From positions 129,621-162,586 of the forward strand of contig JAFDED010000009.1 in the NCBI GenBank assembly GCA_019310535.1: a stretch of DNA of 32,966 nt, read 5' to 3'. Shown one piece after another: positions 1 through 8,222 of the stretch. Source of the stretch: Deltaproteobacteria bacterium. GTDB taxonomy: Bacteria > Desulfobacterota > JAFDED01. Below the pieces are notes generated by a model. The model did not search any database, was not told the DNA's origin, and was given only the letters and a program-made list of their open reading frames with translations. Position 1 is the first letter of the stretch; every line of letters begins with the position of its first letter. The position numbers and the translations under genes were made by a program.

Positions 1-433
1 CGAGCTGGGCATCCCGGTGGCCCGCAAAGGCACTCTGGTGCTGCGGGGCGGCGAGGACGGCCTGCTTGAGCGCGTGCGGAAAAATGAGCCTCTGGTGCTG
101 CAACTGGCGCAGATGAATGCCATACAATACAGCGAGCGGCAGGTGAGCGGGGTCTATGCAGGGAGCATGGTCCAGGGGGTTGAAATAATCATGCTGCTGG
201 AGGGACTCATGGACGTGGAGGCCGAGCGGGAGCGGCTCAACCGCGAACTCCAGAAAATGTCCAGGGACAAAGTCAAATTCATGGAAAAGCTAAAAAACCC
301 TCAGTTCCTGGAAAGGGCGCCCGAGGAAGTGATTCAAAAGACCCGCAGCGCCCTGCAGCAGTTCGAGGAGAAGGAGAACCATCTGCAAAAAAGCTACCAG
401 AGGATTTCAGCCTTGATGGATACGAAGGAATAA
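1..433 (+). CDS. valS: Valyl-tRNA synthetase, C-terminal end (partial)
   Basis: This is the 3' end of a gene that begins before the window; the frame is open from the first bases and stops with TAA at 431-433. The roughly 140 visible residues match the tail of class I valyl-tRNA synthetases: the end of the anticodon-binding region followed by the charged helical arm that forms a C-terminal coiled coil (AERERLNRELQKM, then KLKNPQFLERAPEEVIQK, then a Glu/Lys-rich helix). The NPxFxxxAPxxVI pattern is typical of the ValS coiled-coil arm, which helps hold tRNA-Val. The enzyme charges tRNA-Val with valine in the cytoplasm. The catalytic HIGH and KMSKS regions lie outside the window, so integrity cannot be judged. 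Confidence 0.93.
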   Translation, partial: ELGIPVARKGTLVLRGGEDGLLERVRKNEPLVLQLAQMNAIQYSERQVSGVYAGSMVQGVEIIMLLEGLMDVEAERERLNRELQKMSRDKVKFMEKLKNPQFLERAPEEVIQKTRSALQQFEEKENHLQKSYQRISALMDTKE

Positions 434-478
434 ATTGATGATCCGTTCCCGGGCCTCTCAGGCTTGGGCTATAGTAAA

Positions 479-550
479 GCAGGGCGGGCTGTGCCCATCA
501 TTGACAATAAAAGCGAGATGTTCCTGTCTGGTGGGCACAGCCCGCCCTGC
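479..550. repeat. Long inverted repeat (19-bp arms) between valS and the small ORF
   Basis: Two perfectly complementary 19-bp arms lie at 479-497 and 532-550, separated by 34 bases. The arm reads GCAGGGCGGGCTGTGCCCA. The second arm ends just before the ribosome binding site of the next gene (AGGAGGT near 558-564). No T-tract follows it, so it is not a classical intrinsic terminator. It could be a REP- or MITE-like element or an RNA stem in the leader. The core GGGCACAGC recurs in the palindrome at 19398-19417, which favours a dispersed repeat family. Confidence 0.75.
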
Positions 551-569
551 AACTGACAGGAGGTTTTCC

Positions 570-773
570 ATGATCAAGGTCAAGACGTTCACTTCCGAAC
601 TTCGGATCTTCAAGACCATGAAGGAACTGGAGGACCTGGACATGCAGGTCAACCAGTTTCTGGCGGAAAATAAAATCGAGAGGGTCATCAGCGTCAGCGA
701 CACCACCACCGCGGACAACAGCGGCGCCAGCATGGGCCTCATCCGGGTGCTGACCTACGAGGAGCCGGAGTAG
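570..773 (+). CDS. Small conserved-looking protein of unknown function (67 aa)
   Basis: The start at ATG 570 is chosen because a good Shine-Dalgarno sequence (CAGGAGGT) ends about six bases upstream; a longer version of the frame from 435 runs through the inverted repeat and lacks such a site. The 67-residue product begins MIKVKTFTSELRIF, continues with a short acidic helix (KELEDLDMQVNQFL) and ends with a hydrophobic, strand-like segment (GLIRVLTYEEPE). There is no signal peptide or membrane segment, so it is probably cytoplasmic. I recognise no named family; the helix-then-strand layout suggests a compact alpha/beta fold. It follows valS but is separated from it by an inverted repeat, so co-transcription is uncertain. 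Confidence 0.65.
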   Translation: MIKVKTFTSELRIFKTMKELEDLDMQVNQFLAENKIERVISVSDTTTADNSGASMGLIRVLTYEEPE

Positions 774-1101
774 GCTTGTCGTTTGCGTCGAGTGATTGCT
801 ATTCCTTTCATGAAACCTGAATGACGTTAAGGTTTGGCCGGTATAGGATAATCCTATTTTACAATGAATTTTCGATGAGGGGGACTGGTTTATCACCGCC
901 CCTGCATCACGTTGCATAATTCCTCGAATTACTTATTTGACCGCACTTGGTATTACAAGGTATCTTCCGGAGCGAAACTATTCCCGGAACAGCAAAAGGA
1001 ATCCTTCACTTGACCAATATCCAACGACTTCAGGTATAGGCTTTCCAGACATCGTAAAAAATTATTCCGCCGGAAAAAACACGAATTTCACGATTAAGGG
1101 A
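774..1101. other. Intergenic region with a short dispersed repeat
   Basis: No convincing gene is present; the 60-codon frame at 937-1119 has no ribosome binding site or protein-like composition. Bases 827-844 (TTAAGGTTTGGCCGGTAT) recur in reverse complement at 22137-22154, with weaker similarity on the upstream side. A tight palindrome (ATAGGAT-A-ATCCTAT, 842-856) follows. The flanks CCTGAATGAC and TACAATGAATTTTC also occur next to each other around 19522-19548. The region separates convergent transcription units. Confidence 0.6.
827..844 (+). repeat. Dispersed repeat R4, copy 1
   Basis: The 18-mer TTAAGGTTTGGCCGGTAT is found here and, inverted, at 22137-22154. Similarity continues upstream of the 18-mer (ATG-AACCTGAAT-AC in both). 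Both copies lie in intergenic DNA about 21 kb apart. A shared stretch of this length is unlikely by chance and suggests a short dispersed element. Confidence 0.6.
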
Positions 1102-3324
1102 CTACTCGGCCTCCGATAATGAGGACGCAATGGACTCCAGGGTCTTCATCCGGCCAATGGCCTCCCGGGCCCTCTCCAGCATCTCCCGCGCCCGCTGGAG
1201 TTGGGCAGTATCCTCTGCCGATCCCATGGCCAGAAAGTCAGCGTATAGCTCCAGGGCCTCTTCGAGTTCACCCTCGCGGAGCTTATCTTCAGCCCGTTGA
1301 TACATATTCAAAGCATAATTCTGGACATATGAATCCATCTCCTTCTGGAGCCGCGGGATTACCCGGTCCAGCAGGCGTTGCTTGAATTCTCCTTCGGTGG
1401 GCAAATCCAGGGATTTTCCCGGAAAACCCGCCTCGAAAATCGGATCGATGGCTTCATCGCTCACAGTAAATTCTTCTCTTACATCCCTGCTCCAGACTTC
1501 CTTCAAAGTGCGAACGTCGAACACCCGGAAGGCTGCCACTGCAGTCCCGATCAGTTTGTGGGTCTGAATTTTTTTGTTGGCTTTCCCGGGGCTCATCACT
1601 TCCATGACAGGCGATATCCCCTCCAGTTCACCCTCCAGTTGATCGATTTTTTGTTTAAGCTCTGCGGCAGATTCGGATCTGGGGCCTTCCGCAAGGAGAA
1701 CGGCCTGGAATCGCTCATACAGGAGTCGCCGCTCCTCCTGAAGTTGGAAGTAACGGGGATTGAGGGCCTTTTCCTTGATCGTGTATTCCATCGGCTCAAA
1801 GGACGTGGAGACGGAATGCCGGACATTCAGAGATTCCAGCCAGCCGCATACGGCCATTCCACCGGAAATCCCATCGATCAACTCCAGCAGCTCTTCCAGC
1901 CCTCGGGGAGGGGCCCCGGCCTCTGTTACAACGGGTTCCAAGGCGGCCGGCGCGCGGCTTTTCAAGGCTTCAAACAGCCTGTTGTTCCATCCTTTCAGCG
2001 GCCCGGGCCCGGGCACTTCGCTGAAGAAGGGGATGAAGGTCATCCTGGCGCGCACACGCCCCCGCACCTTCTGCCACTGCTCCGTTACCTGCGCTTGCGA
2101 ATCCAGGTATTCGGGTATCTGTTCCGCCACAGATCGAAAATGGAGCCAGGCATTGGCGTGAAATCCATGGGACGCATAATAAAGCCCTTTCCGGTACAGC
2201 TCATCAGCCCATAGTGTCAGGGCCCGGGCGGCCAGGTCCAGCGTTTCACCTCCGGCCGGGGAGACTTCTTCCAACCGATGAGATACGCGGCGGGCATCCA
2301 GGAACTGGCCCCGCTCAATGAAATAGAGAATCCGGGAGTAGAGTCTTTTTTCCAGCTCACTGCGGACTTGCTCAAGGTGCTCGCGGGCGGCAGGGTCCCC
2401 CGGCTTCAGAACTTCCACTGCGCGGAACTCCTCGAATGCCTTCTCCCATTCCTCACGGGCTTCGTGCTGGATTCCGCGCTGGTAATGTTTGAGCGCCATG
2501 GCCGTGTTGACGCGGCGCTGCACGGCGTCGCAGAACGGTATTTTTGCCGGTGTGAAGCGGCTTATCGCCTCTTTCATGCGCTCCAGGGCCTCTTCGGGCT
2601 CCCCTTTGTCCAGCAGTTCCGCCGCATCCTTGCACTTCGACAGCGCCTCTGTCGCCTTGCGGCTCTTCTCCAGTTTCTCCCGCGTTCCGGGGTCTGGACT
2701 CAGGTTCATGGTCAGCTCGTAAGCCTGCAGGGCGGCTGTCCAATCGCCCCTGCGTTCGTAAGAACGGGCCGCCTCCAGGTATTGCTGTTTGCCTTCCCGG
2801 ACTACACGATCCATGCTGATCCGAGCCTCGGCATCCTCCCTGTTGGCATTGATGACCCGGGCAAGAAGATCCCTCGCCTCGATGTAATCCCCGTCTTGAA
2901 GCGCCAGATGGGCCTGGTATTTCAGCGATTCAAGTCGGATGAGGGACTCCCGAAGTTCCCTCTCGATCTGTGGCGAAGGTGGGTTTTCGGCCAGAAGAGA
3001 GCGATGTCGTTCCACGAGCTTGAGGGCCGATTGCAAACGCCTCTCTTTCATCGCCTGACGCACCTGGTCATTGAAGGAGCGAGCCAGCATTTGCCGCAGC
3101 CGGTGGAGTTTTTCGCGGATTTCTCGGTTTTCAGGTTCCCGCCGGAGTATATCGCGGTAAACGGCAAGGAGCTCCTCCTGCCTGTTCTCCCGCTCCAGCA
3201 GGAGAGATCGCTGCATCAGGGGGTCGGGCTGCTCCTGGACAGCGCACGAGACCCCCAAAATGACGGCGCACAACGAGAAGAGTGTTATTAATAACCTTCG
3301 TTTCGGATGCACTACGCTCATCAT
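1102..3324 (-). CDS. Large TPR-repeat lipoprotein, second gene of the caspase-like pair
   Basis: The 740-residue product starts with a basic N-terminus, a hydrophobic stretch (LLITLFSLCAVILGV) and a cysteine at about residue 27 in a weak lipobox (GVSC), which suggests an exported lipoprotein. Most of the chain is helical with TPR-like units, for example around residues 130-165 (ALQDGDYIEARDLLARVI), 190-215 (YERRGDWTAALQAYELTM), 285-320 (EEWEKAFEEFRAVEVLKP) and near the C-terminus (LREGELEEALELYADFL). Between these lies a non-TPR segment (about 430-650) with strand-like stretches such as GTAVAAFRVFDVRTLKEVW. The ATG overlaps the upstream stop (ATGA, 3321-3324), so translation is probably coupled to the caspase-like gene. 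A scaffold role at the membrane is likely by family analogy; the exact function is unknown. Confidence 0.8.
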   Translation of the reverse strand: MMSVVHPKRRLLITLFSLCAVILGVSCAVQEQPDPLMQRSLLLERENRQEELLAVYRDILRREPENREIREKLHRLRQMLARSFNDQVRQAMKERRLQSALKLVERHRSLLAENPPSPQIERELRESLIRLESLKYQAHLALQDGDYIEARDLLARVINANREDAEARISMDRVVREGKQQYLEAARSYERRGDWTAALQAYELTMNLSPDPGTREKLEKSRKATEALSKCKDAAELLDKGEPEEALERMKEAISRFTPAKIPFCDAVQRRVNTAMALKHYQRGIQHEAREEWEKAFEEFRAVEVLKPGDPAAREHLEQVRSELEKRLYSRILYFIERGQFLDARRVSHRLEEVSPAGGETLDLAARALTLWADELYRKGLYYASHGFHANAWLHFRSVAEQIPEYLDSQAQVTEQWQKVRGRVRARMTFIPFFSEVPGPGPLKGWNNRLFEALKSRAPAALEPVVTEAGAPPRGLEELLELIDGISGGMAVCGWLESLNVRHSVSTSFEPMEYTIKEKALNPRYFQLQEERRLLYERFQAVLLAEGPRSESAAELKQKIDQLEGELEGISPVMEVMSPGKANKKIQTHKLIGTAVAAFRVFDVRTLKEVWSRDVREEFTVSDEAIDPIFEAGFPGKSLDLPTEGEFKQRLLDRVIPRLQKEMDSYVQNYALNMYQRAEDKLREGELEEALELYADFLAMGSAEDTAQLQRAREMLERAREAIGRMKTLESIASSLSEAE

Positions 3325-4763
3325 CTCATCAGGGGGTTTTTTGATATGACGAACCCTTCGGTGTATGATCCCCGAATCGCCAGCGCCTGATCACGGCCTG
3401 TTTGGCCGGCGCGGTTTTTCATATAAGACCACGTCTCATGGATGTTGATGAGTCCGTCACGGTTACGGTCCCCTTTTCCCTGAAGCACTTTGCAAAGGTA
3501 AGGGGAAAATACGCCTCGCTCCATACTCTTGAGTTTTCCGGCCGGCATGGCTTTGGTGGAGGCTGTAATAAAGACCGTTTCCCTCTCATCGGCCGAGGAA
3601 AAGAAGTCGCTCAATGTGGATGCGCCCCGGGTGCTCGCCGGGCTGTGGCGGCTATCAACAAAAACAGCCAGGCGTCGGGCCTGAATGCGGGTCAGGAAGT
3701 TGGCAATAACGGGGCCGGAAAGGCCCGTGGTCTGGATCCGATCCAGGAGGGTGTCGTGGGTGAGCCAATAGGCGGTTTTGTCCTCCCATGCGGTGCGGCC
3801 GGTGAAATAGATCATGACCAGGTCCGCTGCCTTTTCCCCCAACTGCCGTAGTTCCTTCCGGATGGCGGAGGTTGTTGCCTGCCGGTCCAGCAGAACAACG
3901 ACATTTTTACCGGGAAAGAGACTGTAGCGGGGGTTGCCCAGCGCCTCATCGATGCAGAGGGCATCATGAACGGGGTGGGTGAGTTGGGCGATTCCCCTGT
4001 CCCGGTACCGCCCGATGCCGATGATAAGGGCATGAGCCCTGGTTGGTTTTTCCGGCGTCTGTTTGGGGGGGCAGGCGAGTTTCCTTCCGGCCGCGCGGGC
4101 TTCGGCCAGAAATTCCAGGAGGCGATAATCGCGGGGGTCCCTCTTGAATGCCCGGCAGAACTCCGCGCGGGCTTTCTTAAATTCGCCGCGGGCGGAGAGG
4201 AGCATAGCGGTCGGCCCTGCAAGGTTTTCCCGGTTCCCCGGTTTGATGGACTTCAGGAGCGCCCAGGCCTCATCCCGTTGACCCATGCGGTAGCGGTAAT
4301 ACATGAGGTCAGCCGTCACGGCGTCCGTATCCAGGTTCAACCCCCATTGGGCCCTGCGCCGCAACTTCTCCTCGCTCAATCGGGCTGCGAGCGCGTAATA
4401 CGATTGTGCTTTATCAGTCCGCTCGAGCTTACGGTAAGCATCTGCGGCAGCCCCGGCCGCCAGGGAAAATTCGGGATTTTTCTCCAGCAGTGCCTCAAAG
4501 ATGGAGGCGGCTTGCGCCCATTGCCCCGCCCTGTACAGGGTGATGCCGCGGAAATATTCTGCCAGGCGGGAATCCATCTGAGCAGCCGCGGACGAAGTGG
4601 CCGCAAGCTGATGAAAAATCCGATGTGCTGTCAGGCCATGGGACCCCATCGGACCAATCCCCTGCAAAAGAAAGCAGATGATCAGGACGACCATTGGGAG
4701 CCAGAGATACTTGATAGTTTTATTCCGCCCTATTGATCCCATTACCTTTTTGATAGTACCCAC
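3321..4763 (-). CDS. Membrane-anchored TPR protein with a caspase-like domain lacking both catalytic residues
   Basis: Residues are numbered from a GTG at 4763; an ATG eight codons in (4742) may be the true start and leaves a neat signal anchor. A membrane segment (about 19-38) is followed by TPR-like helices (about 65-220) and a caspase/metacaspase (C14-like) domain (about 243-460) opening with HALIIGIGRYRD. The strand that normally ends in the SGHG motif reads MIYFTGRTA, so Arg323 replaces the catalytic His. The strand that normally leads to DSCHSG reads VFVDSRHSP, so Arg372 replaces the catalytic Cys. A perfect EF-hand-like loop (D432, N434, D436, G437, I439, E443) follows. Cys-protease activity is therefore not expected. 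The topology predicts an extracytoplasmic domain, perhaps a Ca-responsive scaffold or binding module. It overlaps the downstream TPR lipoprotein gene by four bases. Confidence 0.82.
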   Translation of the reverse strand: MGTIKKVMGSIGRNKTIKYLWLPMVVLIICFLLQGIGPMGSHGLTAHRIFHQLAATSSAAAQMDSRLAEYFRGITLYRAGQWAQAASIFEALLEKNPEFSLAAGAAADAYRKLERTDKAQSYYALAARLSEEKLRRRAQWGLNLDTDAVTADLMYYRYRMGQRDEAWALLKSIKPGNRENLAGPTAMLLSARGEFKKARAEFCRAFKRDPRDYRLLEFLAEARAAGRKLACPPKQTPEKPTRAHALIIGIGRYRDRGIAQLTHPVHDALCIDEALGNPRYSLFPGKNVVVLLDRQATTSAIRKELRQLGEKAADLVMIYFTGRTAWEDKTAYWLTHDTLLDRIQTTGLSGPVIANFLTRIQARRLAVFVDSRHSPASTRGASTLSDFFSSADERETVFITASTKAMPAGKLKSMERGVFSPYLCKVLQGKGDRNRDGLINIHETWSYMKNRAGQTGRDQALAIRGSYTEGFVISKNPLMR

Positions 4764-5117
4764 TATCGATCAATGACCGAATGTGCCGGCACGATCCTGA
4801 TCCCTGTTTGCTGACAGGGAAATCTTTATTGGAGGCACTGCGGGTTAAAAAAGAGACGGCCCCTCGGTTAATCCCCACCTCTTCATGCCAAGCAGAGTCT
4901 CTCACTATAGTTATTCAAGCGAAATGAGGCTTCTAACCCCCCTTTTCCGATGAGGGCGGCCTCTCTGCCTGCACTGTTTTTTGCCCTTGCCGTCCACAGG
5001 AACTTCCAGAAGGATGACGGAGACGACTTATGTTCGGAGTCGGAACGTTACTCTCGCACCTTTCGAACATATGGGTGGCCGCCTTTGCAGGGAGATGATT
5101 GGGTTACGAAACTCCCG
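4764..5117. other. Intergenic region between polA and the caspase-like gene
   Basis: No supported gene is present; the frames here have neither ribosome binding sites nor protein-like composition. A short hairpin (TCCCTGT at 4801-4807 and ACAGGGA at 4814-4820) lies about 40 bases upstream of the caspase-like gene but lacks a T-tract on the minus strand. The region must carry the promoter of the caspase-like/TPR pair; no clear sigma-70 hexamers were picked out. Confidence 0.5.
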
Positions 5118-7802
5118 TCAATGCGCCTCGTCCCAGTTGCGGCCGCGGTGGACATCCACCACCAGGGGCACCTTCAGCGGCATAACATTTTCCATATCTT
5201 CACGGACTGCGGCCTCCAGGGCATCGATCTCTTCAGGAGGAGACTCGAAGACCAATTCATCGTGGACCTGCAGGAGCATCCGTGATTTCCATCCTTCCTT
5301 CCGAATCCGGGGGGCAATGCGGATCATGACCAGTTTGATCAGGTCGGCAGCCGTCCCCTGGAGTGGCGTGTTCGTGGCCACCCGTTCGGCCGCCTCCCGA
5401 GCCACGCGATTGGGGCTGCGAATTTCCGGCACCATTCTGCGCCTGCCCAGCAACGTTGTTACAAACCCATGCTCCTGCGCCTGGAGAATTACTTTCTCAC
5501 GATACCTCCGAACTCCGGGATACCGATCGAAATAACGGTCGATGATATCCTGCGCCTCGCGGGTAGAAATCCCCAGCTCCCGCGAAAGGCCGAAACCCTT
5601 CTGACCGTAAATGATACCGAAGTTGACCGCCTTGGCCCTGTGTCGCAGTTCGGCTGAAACCTCCTGGAGGTCAACGCCGAAGACATCTGCAGCGGTCCGG
5701 GCGTGAATGTCTTCGCCCTCATAAAAAGCCCGGCAGAGGGTTTCGTCTTCCGAGAGGTGCGCAAGAAGCCGCAGCTCGATTTGTGAATAGTCGGCGGAAA
5801 GCATCACCCATCCTTCCTGGGGAATGAAAACCTGTCGGATATGACGCCCTTCCTCGGTGCGGATGGGTATGTTTTGCAAGTTGGGATTGCTGGAACTCAG
5901 ACGTCCGGTTGCCGCCACGGTCTGATTATAAGATGTGTGAATGCGGCCGGTCTCGGGATGGATCATTTCCAGGAGAGCATCCACATATGTCGACTTCAGC
6001 TTGGCCAGGGATCGATACTCCAGCACCGCGCCGGGCAGGGGATGCTGCGGGGACAATTGCTCCAGCACTTCCACATCTGTGGAATAGCCCGTCTTTTTCT
6101 GCGTTTTTTTCACGGCCGGGAGATTGAGCTTCACGAAGAGTATCCGGCCCAGTTGCTGGTGGGAGTTGATGAGAAACCGCTCCCCGGCCAGCTCATAGAT
6201 GCGTTCTTCCAGGCTGCTCATGCGGTTTTCCATATCCAGAGAGAGCTCTCGGAGCCGCATTTTATCGACACGAACGCCGCGCATTTCCATTTCGGCCAGC
6301 ACTTCCAACAGTGGCATTTCCACCTCGGCGAACAGCTTCCGAAGCCCGGCCTGATCAAGCTGAGGAAGGAGTATTCCGGCGAGACGAAGGGTGGCGTCCG
6401 CATCCTCACAACTGTAATTCATGGCGGTGGTCACATCCACGCTGGAGAACGAGACAGCTTTTTGCCCCGTGCCCACCACGTCCTTATATGCGGTCATTCG
6501 ATGGCCCAAGAGGTCCATGCTCAAATCCTCCAGGCCATGGCTCCGGCGGGAAGGGTCCAGAACATACGAGGCGATCATTGTATCGCACTCAATCCCTTTG
6601 AGCTCAAAGCCGTGTCGATGCAGTATAATGAGATCGTATTTGATATTCTGGCCTATCTTGGCGATGGACTCGTCGGCAAGAATGGGGCCGAGCTTCTTCT
6701 TCAGCGTCTCCAGGCTCAACTGTTTGGGAGCTCCATCGTACCGGTGGCCTACGGGCACGTAATAGGCTTCTCCAATGCCGCAGGCCACTGAAATGCCCAC
6801 CAACTCTGCCTTCATGGGATCCAGCGAAGTGGTCTCCGTATCCAGCGCAAATTCCGCTACAGCCCTCAGTCGGCCGGTCAGGGCATCAAGCGCAGATTCA
6901 TCATTGGCCAGCCGGTAAGCATCGTATGATATCTCCTTCTTTTGCGTCAGCTCCCTGCGGAGTTGTGTGAATTCGAGCTCTCGAAACACCGCATCCAGAC
7001 CCTGAAGATCGGCCTCTCCCTGTTTCAACTCCTTCGGTCTCAGCTCCAGGGGCGCTTCCGTATCAATGCGCACAAGGCGCTTGCTGAGCAGGGCGTCCTC
7101 GGCGTGGGCTTCCAGATTCTCCCGCATCTTTCCTTTAAGGTCGTGCAAGTGCGCCAACAGGTTCTCCACTGACCCGAACTTCTGTATGAGGTCGCCGGCC
7201 TTTTTCTCCCCGATCCCCGGCACTCCGGAGATGTTGTCCGACTTGTCTCCGGCCAGCGCCATGACTTCCGTTACTTGGTGGGGCGGCACGCCAAAGCGCC
7301 GTTTTACTCCTTCTGCGTCGTAGCGGATATCTTTTTGCGGCATGGTGTCCCACATGATGACGTGGGGCCCCACCAGTTGCATGAGGTCCTTGTCCCCCGA
7401 TACGATGACGACGTCCATATTTTCCTGTTCGGCTTTTCGTGTCATGGTGCCGATGATGTCGTCCGCTTCCCAACCGGGCAACTCAAGTGAAGGTATGCAA
7501 AGAGACTCAACGATTTTCCGAATATAGGGAATCTGTACCTGCAGTTCTTCCGGCATTTCAGGCCTGTTTGCCTTATAGTCAGAGAAAATATCGTGACGGA
7601 AGGTGGGACCGCGCGCATCCCAGGCGATGGCCACGTGGGTGGGCTTGCCCTCGCGTATGACTTTCATCAGCATACGGACAAAACCGTAAATGGCATTAGT
7701 GGGCATACCGTCGGAGGAGCGCGACAATCCCCTGATGGCGTGGAACGCTCGATAAAAATATGAACTTCCATCGATTAGAAACAAAGTAGGGCGTTCGTTC
7801 AT
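5118..7802 (-). CDS. polA: DNA polymerase I
   Basis: The 894-residue protein has full family length and three domains in the usual order. The 5'-3' exonuclease (about 1-290) begins LFLIDGSSYFYRAFHA and carries ELPGWEADDIIGT and the helix-hairpin-helix VPGIGEKKA. The 3'-5' exonuclease (about 300-490) keeps its acidic residues: DTET (D321, E323), NIKYD (D390) and YSCED (Y463, D467), so proofreading should be active, unlike in some bacterial Pol I. The polymerase domain has DYSQIELR, the O-helix KAVNFGIIYG and QVHDE (H847, D848, E849). It fills gaps and removes primers in replication and repair. The ATG at 7802 gives the canonical N-terminus, although its ribosome binding site is weak. It stands alone between two intergenic gaps. 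Confidence 0.97.
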   Translation of the reverse strand: MNERPTLFLIDGSSYFYRAFHAIRGLSRSSDGMPTNAIYGFVRMLMKVIREGKPTHVAIAWDARGPTFRHDIFSDYKANRPEMPEELQVQIPYIRKIVESLCIPSLELPGWEADDIIGTMTRKAEQENMDVVIVSGDKDLMQLVGPHVIMWDTMPQKDIRYDAEGVKRRFGVPPHQVTEVMALAGDKSDNISGVPGIGEKKAGDLIQKFGSVENLLAHLHDLKGKMRENLEAHAEDALLSKRLVRIDTEAPLELRPKELKQGEADLQGLDAVFRELEFTQLRRELTQKKEISYDAYRLANDESALDALTGRLRAVAEFALDTETTSLDPMKAELVGISVACGIGEAYYVPVGHRYDGAPKQLSLETLKKKLGPILADESIAKIGQNIKYDLIILHRHGFELKGIECDTMIASYVLDPSRRSHGLEDLSMDLLGHRMTAYKDVVGTGQKAVSFSSVDVTTAMNYSCEDADATLRLAGILLPQLDQAGLRKLFAEVEMPLLEVLAEMEMRGVRVDKMRLRELSLDMENRMSSLEERIYELAGERFLINSHQQLGRILFVKLNLPAVKKTQKKTGYSTDVEVLEQLSPQHPLPGAVLEYRSLAKLKSTYVDALLEMIHPETGRIHTSYNQTVAATGRLSSSNPNLQNIPIRTEEGRHIRQVFIPQEGWVMLSADYSQIELRLLAHLSEDETLCRAFYEGEDIHARTAADVFGVDLQEVSAELRHRAKAVNFGIIYGQKGFGLSRELGISTREAQDIIDRYFDRYPGVRRYREKVILQAQEHGFVTTLLGRRRMVPEIRSPNRVAREAAERVATNTPLQGTAADLIKLVMIRIAPRIRKEGWKSRMLLQVHDELVFESPPEEIDALEAAVREDMENVMPLKVPLVVDVHRGRNWDEAH

Positions 7803-8222
7803 GATTCAACCCGAGCCGGAGCACCCGACGACCAACCAAAAGAACCAATCATGACCCGCCGTCGGGATGACCGAAGATTAAGGGGCATCAAATCCACAAA
7901 AAATGCATTATTTAGGTGCCATCGGCTGGTGTGTCCGTTGACTGCAAAACTGGAAATCAATTAATTGTATGCTTTTTTGCCGGCACTTTCAACCTGAATT
8001 TTTCCAGTTCGAAAAGTCTCTCCAGAATTCCTTTTTTACGTACTGATGAATGCAAGGGATTACCATTCAAGGCATTTTGATAAATTTGTGTGGATTATTG
8101 GGGAAACTACCGGATTTATCGGGTTGGGGGATGACCGGACTTGGCATCTCAGAGAACGGGCTTAGCGAGGATTCTCCGCTCTGCATATTTATCTTCACGA
8201 AGCTGGTGGAAAGTCCTCTTCT
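7803..8222. other. Intergenic region upstream of polA, holding repeat R1 copy A
   Basis: About 420 bases without a supported gene. The 62-codon frame at 8050-8238 is generated by the repeat copy and the sequence after it and has no ribosome binding site. The region contains repeat R1 (8008-8106) and, on the minus strand, must contain the polA promoter; I could not assign promoter hexamers with confidence. Confidence 0.55.
8008..8106 (+). repeat. Dispersed repeat R1, copy A
   Basis: This stretch aligns over about 100 bases with 13283-13380 (same strand) and with the reverse complement of 16471-16581. The most conserved core is TGAATGCAAGGGAT followed by ACATTCAA(A/G)GCATTTTGA. Shared edges are a CTCTCC-AGAATT motif on one side and a GGGGAAA-like end on the other. 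All three copies lie in gene-free DNA. No open frame is shared between copies, so it behaves like a non-coding dispersed element. Confidence 0.85.

Noticed and set aside
937-1119. Small plus-strand frame in the gap before the TPR lipoprotein
   Set aside because: No ribosome site, ordinary intergenic composition, and it overlaps the end of a supported gene.
2278-3291. Long plus-strand frame (337 codons) opposite the TPR lipoprotein gene
   Set aside because: It is the antisense shadow of a well-supported gene with TPR repeats and lipoprotein signal; it has no ribosome site or recognisable domain.
5841-6791. Plus-strand frame of 316 codons inside polA
   Set aside because: It is antisense to the conserved exonuclease and polymerase domains of polA and has no family features.
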